This document shows, one piece after another, positions 5,828 to 13,370 of a DNA stretch of 20,989 nucleotides. The stretch covers positions 1 through 20,989 of the forward strand of contig CAZQEN010000100.1 in assembly GCA_964591605.1 (NCBI GenBank), in the 5' to 3' direction. This DNA is from CAYLLT01 sp964591605. Lineage in GTDB: Bacteria; Planctomycetota; Phycisphaerae; UBA1845; PWPN01. A program made the position numbers and the translations under genes. Position 1 is the first letter of the stretch; the number at the start of each line of letters is the position of its first letter. Under the pieces are notes generated by a model. It worked only from the letters and a program-made list of their open reading frames with translations, had not been told where the DNA came from and ran no database searches.

Positions 5828-8374
5828 CTACTGACCGCACTCCGGGTCGCCCGCAACATCCGCGCCGGACATGCAGTCGATGAACAGGGCGACATCCTGA
5901 CTGTTGACCCGCCCGTCGCCGTTCACGTCTGCCCGACCGCAGGCCGGCTCGCTCGACACATCAGCCGCAGCCAGGCACGTCTGCACCAGAGCGAAGTCCG
6001 TCTGATCCACGTCCGTATCCAGATCGGTGTCACCGGGTTGGCACGACAGCGGCGCGCCCTCCGAAACGGTCGAACCGCAATCGCCCGTGACCACGCAGCG
6101 AAACACGGTCGCATCACCAGACGCGCAGTACGCGATCGTCAATGTGGGCGTCGCCGTGCCGGTGTAGTGTGCGTCATCCGTGAGATCGACGCCATTGCGC
6201 TGCCAGCGATATGTGAGCGCGCCCTCCCCGGTCGCCGCCACCGTGAACACCGCCGGCACTCCCGCCTGGGCGGCCGGCTGCTGTGTGATCACGGTCGCGG
6301 GCTCGATCAGAACGTCGGCGATCCCCGAGCGGGTCACACCCTGTGTATCCGTGACGGCGCACTGATACTCACCGGTGTCGCCGGTGCCTGGTGGATTCAG
6401 GATGAGCGTATCGGTCGTGGCGCCGGAGATCTGAGCACCGTCGACCAGGTCCTCTCCGTCTTTTTGCCACTGATACGTCAACGTCCCGGTGCCGGTGGCG
6501 GCCACGGTCAAGGTGAGCATCTCGCCCTCGCACACCGTCTGGCCCGGCGGCTGCTGCGTGATCGTCGGAGGCGCCATGACGGACTCAAACGCCCCCATAT
6601 CCACGATCGGCGCTGTCCCGCACATGCCCGGCAGCCAGGGGCAATCCGCGACGGCAGGATCGTCATACAACCGACTGAGCCCCGCGAGGTCCACGAGAAT
6701 CCCGGCCGGCACAAACGCATTGTTGCCCGCATCGATGCACGGCGACCCTGCCCCCAGCCGCACATCGCCGGCCGCCGCCGAGACCAGCCTCGGATCCACG
6801 TCGATGTTCCCCTCTCCCGGCCAGCCACCCTGAATGCAACTGTATGTCGCGTTGCCCCCGCGCCGAATCTGCGGGTTGCTGTTGTTGCCCCACACGATGC
6901 AGTTGCGGAGGGTCGGTATGCTCCCGCCATTGCTGTTCATCGCACAGCCGTTGGAGCCCCCGTTGGCCGCGAACGTGCAGTTGATCAGGAGCGGCATGCT
7001 GCCCCACTCATTAGCCAGACCGCCTCCGTCATACGCCCAGTTGCCGACGAACGCGCAGTTGATGACCGTCGGATGCGCTTCACGAAGCAGAAGCCCGCCT
7101 CCCGATTCGAGGGTCGATACGTTTCCGCGAAACACGCAGTTGAGCAGCGTCGGACTGCTTTCGTAGATGTTCAGACCTGCTCCCCAGCCGGTCGCAACGT
7201 TTTCAACGAAGGAACAGCCCGTCAGCGTCAGGCTGCTGCTCCCATACGTGTACATGCCGGCGCCGTCCCCGATTCCGGCGAGTCCCGTTCCGTAGGGGAT
7301 GGTGCTGGTGGCCCGATTCTTGCTGAACACGCATTCGGTCAGGGCAACGCTGCCACCATCCGTGAACAGCCCCCCGCCGGCTTCCGGAGCAATGTTCTCT
7401 TCGAAAAGGCACTGGTTTAATACGATGCTGGACGACGCAGCATACATCCCGCCGCCATAGCTGTTTTGGCCTTCATTCACGTTGCCGCGGAATGTGCACG
7501 CCGTCAGCGTGGCAGCGCCGCTCGATACCACCAGACCACCGCCGCGGGTGGTGTAGCCTTTTGCACTGTTTGCATCAAACGTGCAGTGTTCGAGAGTCGG
7601 ATTGCCGCCCAGGGCGAACATACCGCCCCCCTGATCGTACCGGTTGTCAACGGTGTTTCCGCTGAACGTGCAGTGGCTCAGGGCAGGACTGCCGTTCGTG
7701 ACGTGCAACCCTCCGCCGCCCGTGTGTGCGCTGAGCGATGCGCCGCCCGAGGCGCGGTTTGCCCTGAAAGTGCAGTGGATGAGGGTGGGGCTGGCGTTGA
7801 AGAGGTAGAGTCCGCCACCATACGCTGTCGTGTCCTGGAAGACATAGTAGTTTGCATTTCCCCCGCTGATGGTGAACCCGTCGAGGATTGCGCCGGACGA
7901 GGTATGGGCGCTGCTGACCACGTGGTAGCTGTTTTCGTCGTAGTGGACGAAATCCGGCCCGTCGTCGCCGGCCAGATCGCCGCTGAGGATGGACGGATTG
8001 CCTTCGAAAACGCGGCTGGCCAGGTCGAACGTAGACGGGTCCTCATGGCCGGCAAAGCCGCCGCGCAATGCCACGCCGTTGACCAGGGAGAATGCGGCAG
8101 AGCGGATGCCGGTTCCGTCGGGATTGGCTTCGCTGCGGTCGGGCCGGTAGGTTCCCGCGGCGACCCAGATCTCCGTGACCGCTCCGCCGGAATTTGACGC
8201 CGCGGTCAGCGCATCCTGGAGATATCGATAGGCCGTCGCCCAGCTCTGCCCGCTGCCGCCCGCCGGCGCATCGTCGTTCACGAAGATCGTGCTGCCCCCG
8301 GAAGCGGGCACACCCGGGATCAGCATGGCCGTCAGCGTCACCCCGAATACCGCACGCCACGTCGCCAGGCGCAT
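5828..8374 (-). CDS. Secreted right-handed beta-helix protein with Ig-like domains and dockerin-like C-terminus
   Basis: 848 aa. A signal peptide occupies about residues 1-26 (WRAVFGVTLTAMLIPGVPAS). Residues about 30-590 form a right-handed parallel beta-helix of the polymorphic outer-membrane/pectate-lyase-like type. Repeated units read like L..C.F..N.A..GGG, with a recurring Asn, Cys and Gly ladder. Two Ig-like domains follow (about 603-692 and 694-778), with the typical TYQWQKDG and TYRWQRNG strands. The tail (780-848) holds two Ca-binding loops (DTDLDTDVDQTDF and DVNGDGRVNSQDV), as in dockerin type I. A strong ribosome binding site (GGGAGG) lies 8 bp before the ATG. This architecture is typical of large planctomycete surface or secreted proteins. 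The ligand is unknown; adhesion or polysaccharide binding is a guess. It converges on the ketoacyl synthase gene with a 29-bp gap. Confidence 0.9.
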   Translation of the reverse strand: MRLATWRAVFGVTLTAMLIPGVPASGGSTIFVNDDAPAGGSGQSWATAYRYLQDALTAASNSGGAVTEIWVAAGTYRPDRSEANPDGTGIRSAAFSLVNGVALRGGFAGHEDPSTFDLASRVFEGNPSILSGDLAGDDGPDFVHYDENSYHVVSSAHTSSGAILDGFTISGGNANYYVFQDTTAYGGGLYLFNASPTLIHCTFRANRASGGASLSAHTGGGGLHVTNGSPALSHCTFSGNTVDNRYDQGGGMFALGGNPTLEHCTFDANSAKGYTTRGGGLVVSSGAATLTACTFRGNVNEGQNSYGGGMYAASSSIVLNQCLFEENIAPEAGGGLFTDGGSVALTECVFSKNRATSTIPYGTGLAGIGDGAGMYTYGSSSLTLTGCSFVENVATGWGAGLNIYESSPTLLNCVFRGNVSTLESGGGLLLREAHPTVINCAFVGNWAYDGGGLANEWGSMPLLINCTFAANGGSNGCAMNSNGGSIPTLRNCIVWGNNSNPQIRRGGNATYSCIQGGWPGEGNIDVDPRLVSAAAGDVRLGAGSPCIDAGNNAFVPAGILVDLAGLSRLYDDPAVADCPWLPGMCGTAPIVDMGAFESVMAPPTITQQPPGQTVCEGEMLTLTVAATGTGTLTYQWQKDGEDLVDGAQISGATTDTLILNPPGTGDTGEYQCAVTDTQGVTRSGIADVLIEPATVITQQPAAQAGVPAVFTVAATGEGALTYRWQRNGVDLTDDAHYTGTATPTLTIAYCASGDATVFRCVVTGDCGSTVSEGAPLSCQPGDTDLDTDVDQTDFALVQTCLAAADVSSEPACGRADVNGDGRVNSQDVALFIDCMSGADVAGDPECGQ

Positions 8375-8413
8375 CGGAGAACCTCCCGGAGTCAGAGCCG
8401 CAGCACCGGAAGC

Positions 8414-8443
8414 ATTCTAACGTACTCTGCGCCGCCATGTCTA
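8414..8443 (-). promoter_or_regulatory. Sigma-70-like promoter for the beta-helix protein gene
   Basis: On the minus strand TAGACA (8443-8438) and TAGAAT (8419-8414) are separated by 18 bp, each matching the consensus hexamer at five of six positions. The -10 lies 39 bp before the ATG at 8374, leaving room for a short leader with the GGGAGG site. Confidence 0.45.
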
Positions 8444-8520
8444 CTGGCGAACTCTGGCAGCCCCGCAACGCAGGAGCTCATCGAACCGCGCACCGCCGCG
8501 CGAGGCCCCTGCAGGAGAAG

Positions 8521-9339
8521 TCACTTCAGCCCCGTCATCCACCCCTCGACCGCCTCGCGCGCCGCCCGCACGATCCCATCGGCATCGGCCCCCGCATCCT
8601 GGGCCTCCATGATCCGCCGCACCAGCGCGCTGCCGATGATCGCCCCGTCCGCCACGCTGCACACGAGCCGCACCTGCTCGGCCGTGCTGATGCCGAAGCC
8701 CACGACCACCGGCCGCCCCGACTGCTCGCGCAGCGTCCGCACGTTCTCGACCAGATCCGGCGGGAGCTGCCGCCGCTCCCCGGTGATGCCCGTCACCGAC
8801 ATGTAGTACACGAACCCCGTCGAGATCGCCGCGATCCGCTGCCGCCGCTCGGGAGTCGAGGCCGGCGAAACCAGCATCGGCAGGCACAACCCCGCCTCCG
8901 CGCACGATTGGGCCACCTGCGGCCCCTCTTCGAGCGACAGATCCGGCAGAATCAGCCCGTCGATCCCCGCCTCTCGGGCCTCCCTGATGAACCGGGCCGT
9001 TCCCCGCCGATACACAATCGAGTACGACAGCATCGCCAGCAGCGGCAGCTCGCAGCCTTTGCGGAAGCCGGCGACCATGTCCAGGATCTCGCACACGCGG
9101 ATCCCGCGCTCCAGCACGCGCGTGAACGACGACTGGATCGTCGGCCCGTCGGCGATAGGGTCCGAGTAGGGGAAACCGAGTTCGACCGCCGTCGCCCCGG
9201 CCTCGGCCAGCGCCTCCAGGATCCGGCGCGTGGTCGCCAGGTCGGGCAGACCGGCCGTCACATACGGCAGCAGCCCCTTGCGCCCGGCGGCAGCCAGTCG
9301 CGACAGAGCAGCCTCGATTCGATGAGTCGGTTGCATCAT
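8521..9339 (-). CDS. trpA: Tryptophan synthase alpha chain
   Basis: Cleaves indole-3-glycerol phosphate to indole and glyceraldehyde 3-phosphate; indole passes to TrpB through a tunnel. The frame is open 95 codons further upstream, but homology begins at the ATGATG at 9339/9336, giving 272 aa, the normal family length. Catalytic Glu53 (AVELGFPYSD) and Asp64 (SDPIADGPTIQ) correspond to E. coli Glu49 and Asp60. The phosphate-binding regions SVTGITGER and VVGFGISTAEQV are present. No clear Shine-Dalgarno sequence is visible. trpB and the rest of the pathway are not in this window; the gene stands alone, which is less common than a trpBA operon. Confidence 0.95.
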   Translation of the reverse strand: MMQPTHRIEAALSRLAAAGRKGLLPYVTAGLPDLATTRRILEALAEAGATAVELGFPYSDPIADGPTIQSSFTRVLERGIRVCEILDMVAGFRKGCELPLLAMLSYSIVYRRGTARFIREAREAGIDGLILPDLSLEEGPQVAQSCAEAGLCLPMLVSPASTPERRQRIAAISTGFVYYMSVTGITGERRQLPPDLVENVRTLREQSGRPVVVGFGISTAEQVRLVCSVADGAIIGSALVRRIMEAQDAGADADGIVRAAREAVEGWMTGLK

Positions 9340-9402
9340 GGTCGTGTGTGCGTGTGGTCGCGCCCCCCGTCCGGCCAGGCAGGGCGAAAGGGGGCTCGTG
9401 CG

Positions 9403-9431
9403 ACTATAATGGACGCCGCGACGGCCCGCAA
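9403..9431 (-). promoter_or_regulatory. Possible trpA promoter
   Basis: On the minus strand TTGCGG (9431-9426) and TATAGT (9408-9403) are spaced by 17 bp, 64 bp upstream of the trpA start. The -10 is good (5/6) and the -35 is weak (3/6). No leader peptide rich in Trp codons is visible between it and trpA, so classical attenuation is not supported. Confidence 0.38.
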
Positions 9432-9503
9432 AGTGAGAGAGTGCGAAAATGAGAAGGGGTGTGGCCTTTTTTCCGGGATCCGCCTTCGTAGGTCCCGTCT
9501 GCC

Positions 9504-9525
9504 CTTGACAAATGTGGTTGTCAAG
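9504..9525. promoter_or_regulatory. Operator-like inverted repeat
   Basis: Perfect 8-bp arms CTTGACAA and TTGTCAAG are separated by 6 bp. The arms contain TTGACA on both strands, but neither has a -10 at the right distance, so this reads as a protein-binding site or small hairpin rather than a promoter. It sits in the divergent region between trpA and the dehydrogenase; what binds it is unknown. Confidence 0.35.
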
Positions 9526-9780
9526 CGTCTGCCGGACGGCACCTGGATGGGCGACGCACTCACCCCTTCGCAGATTCTGCCCGGCAGGTAGGACCGACGG
9601 AACGGCACCCGGAAGAATTGCCACACCTGTGAAAAGGTGGGAAGGTGTGAACGGGCCTGGTCAGCCTCCTGCTGCTTCTCTCTTTCTCACCTTCTCACTT
9701 TCTCACTGTGCGGCCAGCAGTCGGACGGCCCATCGCCGCGAATGTGTGAGTCGGTCGAACGCATCGAGAGCACGCGCCGC

Positions 9781-10737
9781 ATGAACGCCCTGATCTTTGA
9801 CGGATCGCTGCACCACGACGCCCGCCGCGCGGAGCCGCAACCCGCGGAGGGCGAGGCCCTGGTGGCTGTGCGCCTCGCGGGCATCTGCTCGACCGACCTG
9901 GAGATCGTCAAAGGCTACATGGGCTTCCGCGGCATCCTCGGCCACGAATTCGTCGGCACCGTCGCCAGAGGCTCGAAGCACTGGCGCGGCAAGCGCGTCG
10001 TCGCCGAAATCAACTGCGTCTGCGGCCGCTGCGAGATGTGCCAGGGCGGCCTCTCGAATCACTGCCGCAAGCGCACCGTCCTGGGCATCGCCGGCCGCGA
10101 CGGCGCGTTCGCCGACCTCGTCGCTGTCCCCGAGCGCAACCTGCACGAAGTCCCCGCGACCGTCACCGACGAGCAGGCCGTCTTCGTCGAGCCGCTGGCC
10201 GCCGCCTTTCAGGTCATCAAGCAGCTCCCCATCGAGAAGCGTATGCGCGTCGCCGTCGTCGGCTCCGGCCGGCTTGGTCTGCTCATCGCCCAGGCGCTGC
10301 GTCTGACCGGCTGCCAGCTCGAAGTCATCGGCCGCAACCCGCTGACGCTCGACTTCTGCGACCGCAAAGGCATTCAGGCCCGCAGCGTCTCGGAAGTCGT
10401 CCCCCGGGAAGACCGCGACGTGGTCATCGAGGCCACCGGCTCGCCCGACGGCTTCGCTCTGGCGACGAAACTCGTCCGCCCCCGCGGCACGATCGTCCTC
10501 AAGAGCACCTATGCCGGCGGCGCAACGCTCAACCTCGCCCCGCTGGTCATCAACGAAGTCACGCTCCTCGGCAGCCGCTGCGGCCCGTTCCCGGACGCGA
10601 TCAATGCCCTCGCCCGCCGCCAGGTCGATGTCGAGACGATGATCTCCAGGACGCTGCCACTGTCCAGAGGCCAGGAGGCCTTCGACCTGGCCGCCGACCC
10701 GCGGAATATCAAGGTTCTGTTGAAGCCGGGGGGATGA
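9781..10737 (+). CDS. Zinc-dependent medium-chain alcohol/polyol dehydrogenase
   Basis: 318 aa, MDR superfamily, NAD(P)-dependent oxidation of an alcohol or sugar alcohol. Catalytic zinc ligands are Cys36 (GICSTD), His55-Glu56 (GHEF) and probably Glu137 (VEPLA). The structural zinc lobe is C81-x2-C84-x2-C87-x7-C95. The Rossmann nucleotide-binding motif is GSGRLG (161-166), followed by the dinucleotide-binding strand LEVIGRN. ATG 9781 is chosen because homology begins there, although the frame continues upstream. At 318 aa it is somewhat shorter than threonine or sorbitol dehydrogenases (about 340-350). The substrate cannot be assigned. The next coding gene on this strand begins 173 bp downstream, after repeat DNA. 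Confidence 0.88.
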   Translation: MNALIFDGSLHHDARRAEPQPAEGEALVAVRLAGICSTDLEIVKGYMGFRGILGHEFVGTVARGSKHWRGKRVVAEINCVCGRCEMCQGGLSNHCRKRTVLGIAGRDGAFADLVAVPERNLHEVPATVTDEQAVFVEPLAAAFQVIKQLPIEKRMRVAVVGSGRLGLLIAQALRLTGCQLEVIGRNPLTLDFCDRKGIQARSVSEVVPREDRDVVIEATGSPDGFALATKLVRPRGTIVLKSTYAGGATLNLAPLVINEVTLLGSRCGPFPDAINALARRQVDVETMISRTLPLSRGQEAFDLAADPRNIKVLLKPGG

Positions 10738-10744
10738 GTGAATC

Positions 10745-10889
10745 GGTGTGGCACCGGCCTGCTCGCCGTCGTGAGCGTCTCGCCGGTGGCCGCGAGGGCG
10801 TCTCGCCCCAGCGGTTTGAGGCTCTTGCGTGGATCGGAAGGAAGTCAGCCATTTCAAATCTCAAATCTCAAATCTCAGATTTCAGATCG
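10745..10889. repeat. Intergenic cluster of short repeats: GGCG-TCT-CGCC hairpins and TCTCAAA units
   Basis: CACCGGC (10752-10758) can pair with GCCGGTG (10782-10788), enclosing a GCGTCTCGCC core. GGGCG (10796-10800) pairs with CGCCC (10804-10808) around TCT. At 10851-10889 the sequence becomes AT-rich and consists of near-perfect direct repeats of TCTCAAA followed by CAGATTTCAGAT. These match neither neighbouring gene and fill most of the space between the dehydrogenase and PgeF genes. Confidence 0.65.
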
Positions 10890-10910
10890 CCCGAAGTCGG
10901 CTCCGCGCGC

Positions 10911-11690
10911 ATGCTGTCAACGTCGCACGCCAGCCTGACCCTCCTCCACTTCGACCGCCTCTCGCGCGAGCCCGGCCTCATCCATGCCTTCACCACCCGC
11001 CCGCAGAACTACGCCCCTCACCGCGGCAGCGGCCGTGATCACGCCGTCGACCATCGCCGCCGCGTTTGCGAGATCCTCGGCCTGGATTTCGACAAGCTCA
11101 CGTCACCCGAACAGGTCCATGGCGGCGAGGTGATCGCGGTCGAGGCGTCCGACATCGGCTGCGGCCGCGACGGCCGCGGTGGGGCGGTCCGGTTCGTCGA
11201 CGGCCTCGTGACCAGCATCCCCGGTGTGCCGCTCATCCTCATGTCCGCCGACTGCCCGCTCGTGCTGGCATACGACCCGGTCCAGCGCGCCATCGGCGCC
11301 GTCCATTCGAGCTGGCAGGGCACCGTCGCCCACGCCACCGCCCACATGATCCGCGTCATGCAGCAGCAGTTGGGCTGCGACCCCCGGCACATGCTCGCCG
11401 CCATCTCCCCCTCCGCCGGCCCGTGCTGCTACGAGGTCGGCGACGACGTCCGCCGCATCTCCCGCACCAAGCTCGCCGACGCTGACCGCTTCTTCCCGCG
11501 GCAGGGGGGTCGCATGACATTCGACCTGTGGAGCGCCAACCGCCGGCAGCTCCTCGACGCCGGCCTCCCCGCCGAAAACATCGACATCGCCGGCCTGTGC
11601 AGCATCTGCGACCCCCGCTTCTGGAGCCACCGCCGCGATGGCTCCCACGCCGGCCGCAGCGCGCTGTTCATCGGAATGAGTCCCTTGTGA
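10911..11690 (+). CDS. pgeF: PgeF/YfiH-family (laccase-domain) purine nucleoside/peptidoglycan editing protein
   Basis: 259 aa. The family (formerly polyphenol oxidase or laccase-like, YfiH/YlmD) binds Zn or Cu and has been linked to purine nucleoside phosphorolysis/deamination and to preventing misincorporation of serine in peptidoglycan. Metal-ligand motifs are visible: His70 in EQVHGGEV, Cys115 in SADCPLV and His132 in GAVHSSWQG, where most relatives have HAGWRG. The signature GPCCYEVGDDV (170-180) and the C-terminal SRRDG-like region (SHRRDGSHAGR) are also present. ATG 10911 is the first start inside the homologous frame; the frame upstream is a shadow of the dehydrogenase gene. No clear Shine-Dalgarno sequence is visible. 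Confidence 0.85.
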   Translation: MLSTSHASLTLLHFDRLSREPGLIHAFTTRPQNYAPHRGSGRDHAVDHRRRVCEILGLDFDKLTSPEQVHGGEVIAVEASDIGCGRDGRGGAVRFVDGLVTSIPGVPLILMSADCPLVLAYDPVQRAIGAVHSSWQGTVAHATAHMIRVMQQQLGCDPRHMLAAISPSAGPCCYEVGDDVRRISRTKLADADRFFPRQGGRMTFDLWSANRRQLLDAGLPAENIDIAGLCSICDPRFWSHRRDGSHAGRSALFIGMSPL

Positions 11691-11704
11691 GCGGCCGCGC
11701 AGAC

Positions 11705-11801
11705 AGAGCCCGAAGCGCCAGCGAGGGGTCCGCGGGAAAGCGCCCGAACGCGCGAATCCCTCGCCCGTCGTAGCGGACCTTCGACTTGTGCGTCCGGCTC
11801 T
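11705..11801. repeat. Palindromic repeat of the AGCGC-AGCGAGGG family, complete copy
   Basis: Outer arms AGAGCC (11705-11710) and GGCTCT (11796-11801) and inner arms GCGAGGG (11721-11727) and CCCTCGC (11758-11764) fold the whole 97-bp unit into a stem with a GC-rich head (CCGCGG...CGAACGCGCG). Its left part, GAGCCCGAAGCGCCAGCGAG, is closely matched at 13187 and more loosely at 15330 and 4157. Located just after pgeF, it may also act as a transcript 3'-end structure. Confidence 0.75.
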
Positions 11802-11852
11802 ATGGAAGCGCGCGCCCGCCCATCCAGGCACGCCGTATGGAAGGTGGAAACT

Positions 11853-12323
11853 CTAAATCCCGCGCTTGTGGTAATACTCATGCGCCCGCCGCAGCCCCGC
11901 CACCACCTGCTCACGCAGCACGGCGTCGCTGTCGATCCACTCGAACACCATCTCGCCGAACTCCTCTTCGCGCCACGGATCCTTCCCCAGTCGCAGCCAG
12001 CGGATCCGCAGCACCACCCGATGCAGCACCTCGTTGATCCGCCGCGCGTGTTCGAGCCTGCGGATCCGCGTCAGCCCGCTGCTCTCCGCGCACGTCGCCC
12101 GCGTGCAGACCGTCAGCTCATGCGCCAGGTGCTCGAGGAACGAAAGCTTGTCCCGTCCACCCAGCGCCGACAGAAACGCCGTGAGCCGCTTCGCGTCGCC
12201 CGGCGCTTCCGGCGGGGCGGTCTCCGCGCCCGAATCCTGCGCCGTCTTCGTCGGAGCCCCGGCATCGGGAAATCCCGTCCAGTCATCGAAGATCGAAGCC
12301 GGGTTGGTCCGTTTCGAGGCCAT
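11853..12323 (-). CDS. Hypothetical protein (156 aa)
   Basis: The product is hydrophilic with a disordered, Pro/Ala-rich N-terminus (about 1-42) and a mainly helical C-terminal two thirds. That part has a conserved-looking core (RDKLSFLEHLAHELTVCTRA, RRINEVLHRVVLRIRW, EEFGEMVFEWID) and ends HEYYHKRGI. ATG 12323 is chosen; a GTG three codons upstream is the alternative. It lies downstream of the HNH gene on the same strand, but a strong terminator separates them, so it is probably transcribed alone. I do not recognise the family. The regular coding pattern and lack of shadowing by another gene support it as real. Confidence 0.65.
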   Translation of the reverse strand: MASKRTNPASIFDDWTGFPDAGAPTKTAQDSGAETAPPEAPGDAKRLTAFLSALGGRDKLSFLEHLAHELTVCTRATCAESSGLTRIRRLEHARRINEVLHRVVLRIRWLRLGKDPWREEEFGEMVFEWIDSDAVLREQVVAGLRRAHEYYHKRGI

Positions 12324-12347
12324 CGCCTGCACGTGCTCTGCGAGGGG

Positions 12348-12380
12348 AAAAAACAGGCCCGGAGATCATCTCCCCGGGCC
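12348..12380 (-). terminator. Rho-independent terminator of the HNH endonuclease gene
   Basis: On the minus strand GGCCCGG (12380-12374) pairs with CCGGGCC (12362-12356). Two to three inner pairs extend the stem, which is followed by TGTTTTTTCC (T-run at 12353-12348). It lies 29 bp after the HNH stop codon, and its T-run ends 25 bp before the next start on the same strand, so it insulates the two genes. Confidence 0.8.
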
Positions 12381-12408
12381 CGTCGGGTTACTCATCACTC
12401 ATGACTCA

Positions 12409-13017
12409 TCACTTCAGCTCGACGCTCCAGTACGCATGATCGAGGAACTGCTTCCACGACCGGTACCGGTGGTGCGAGAGCTGCATGCTGATCAGCGGCG
12501 AGCGGCGCGGCTTCACCGGTTTGGTGATCAGCGTCATCCCCGCCTGATCCGGCGTCCGCCCGCCTTTCTTCACGTTGCACTTCAGGCAGCAGCACACCAC
12601 GTTCTCCCACGCCGTCTTGCCGCTCTGGCTGCGCGGGATCACGTGGTCGATGCTCAACTCGCTCGTCGGATACTTCTTGCCGCAGTACTGACAGTGGTTC
12701 TCATCCCGGGCAAAGATGTTGCGCCGGTTCAGCTTCACGTCCTTCTTGGGCAGACGGTCGTACAGCGTCAGCCGGATGATCCGCGGCACCGCGATGCTGA
12801 ACCGCACCGTCCGCACCCAGTCGTGCTCGTGCGGCTCGAACTTCTCCTTCAGCCCGCTCACCTCGCGCCAGGAGTCGAAATCGTACGAGAGATACTGGCC
12901 GTCCTCGATGTGGATGACCTCGGCCAGATTCCGATAAAGCAGTGAGAACGCCCGGCGCGCATTCGTCACCCGAACCGCCATGTAGTTGCGGTTGAGGATC
13001 AGAACACTGCAGCTCAG
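12409..13017 (-). CDS. HNH endonuclease family protein
   Basis: About 203 aa. The N-terminal signature SVLILNRNYMAVRVTNARRA is that of a widespread bacterial HNH family. The nuclease core has zinc cysteines CQYCGKKY and CLKCNVKKG, catalytic His in SIDHVIPRSQSG and Asn in WENVV. Family members are stand-alone nucleases of uncertain role. The start is a problem. The family normally begins just before SVLILN, but no ATG, GTG or TTG lies there. The only options are ATG 12981 (which cuts the conserved strand), ATG 13185 (which adds a non-homologous tail inside a repeat), or CTG 13017. I give CTG 13017 as the best homology-based guess. A clear terminator follows the gene. Confidence 0.82.
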   Translation of the reverse strand: MSCSVLILNRNYMAVRVTNARRAFSLLYRNLAEVIHIEDGQYLSYDFDSWREVSGLKEKFEPHEHDWVRTVRFSIAVPRIIRLTLYDRLPKKDVKLNRRNIFARDENHCQYCGKKYPTSELSIDHVIPRSQSGKTAWENVVCCCLKCNVKKGGRTPDQAGMTLITKPVKPRRSPLISMQLSHHRYRSWKQFLDHAYWSVELK

Positions 13018-13185
13018 GCCCGCAGATGAGCTGAAATCAGCGATATTCAGTGCGCCGGCCGGGAAAGTTGCACCCTCCTGTCGGTCACCTGAGGTCGAGA
13101 AGCGACTGGCACCACGTCCAGTCCCTTGAATTATAAACCCCGGTTCCCCCGGCCGCAACCGCCTCCCGTCGCTCCCAAAGCCCAT

Positions 13186-13300
13186 AGAGCCCGCAGCGCA
13201 AGCAAGGGGTTGTCCGCGTCAACTCTCGAACGCGCACAACCCCCACGCGCCACCGACTCGCCCCCACACGCAGCTTGTGGTGCAGGCGTCTCGCCTGCAC
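13186..13300. repeat. Partial AGCGC-AGCGAGGG-type repeat plus a GGCG-TCT-CGCC hairpin
   Basis: AGAGCCCGCAGCGCAAGCAA starts at 13186 and repeats the head of the unit at 11705. It is followed by GGGGTTGT...TCCGCG...CGAACGCGC...ACAACCCC, the same layout as the full copy, but the right outer arm is missing. At 13280-13300 GTGCAGGCG and CGCCTGCAC form a perfect 9-bp stem around TCT, preceded by TTGTGG like the copy in bioB. This fills the region between the HNH gene and the membrane protein gene. Confidence 0.7.
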
Positions 13301-13370
13301 GGACCGCCCAGGCCCATCGTCGGTGGATACCACGCTGACAATGGCTATCCCTTCAACGCGCCGTCCCGCT

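Larger units (their letters stand above)
9340..9780. other. Non-coding divergent region between trpA and the dehydrogenase gene, rich in repeats
   Basis: About 440 bp with no credible gene. It holds the putative trpA promoter. A pair of imperfect inverted purine/pyrimidine tracts lies at 9424-9460 and 9674-9715; the latter reads as runs of CTTTCTCA-like units. A perfect 8-bp inverted repeat, CTTGACAA (9504-9511) and TTGTCAAG (9518-9525), has a 6-nt spacer. A 7-bp hairpin, CACACCT (9622-9628) and AGGTGTG (9643-9649), is also present. The in-frame upstream extension of the dehydrogenase (from 9637) is encoded by the pyrimidine tract and is not protein-like. Confidence 0.6.

Noticed and set aside
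6038..7420. Long plus-strand ORF of 460 codons
   Set aside because: It lies antisense to the secreted beta-helix protein, is Arg/Ala-rich with no recognisable fold, and is a typical high-GC shadow of a strongly supported gene.
9570..9600. Similarity between ATTCTGCCCGGCAGGTAGGA here and ATTCTGCCGGGCGCTAGGAG near 19037
   Set aside because: The match is short and imperfect; with two copies and a GC-rich background it cannot be separated from chance without a genome search.
8521..9624. Extended 367-aa form of TrpA
   Set aside because: The first 95 codons have no TrpA homology and run through the promoter and repeat region; the normal length is reached from the ATG at 9339.
10038..10910. N-terminal extension of the PgeF frame
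   Set aside because: It overlaps the dehydrogenase gene in another frame and has the Arg/Pro-rich composition of a shadow.
11429..11914. Minus-strand ORFs across the end of pgeF and the following repeat
   Set aside because: They are antisense to pgeF and run into a palindromic repeat; no homology is visible.
12034..12945. Plus-strand ORF of 303 codons
   Set aside because: It is antisense to the HNH gene and the hypothetical protein, both of which have better protein character; it also crosses the terminator region.
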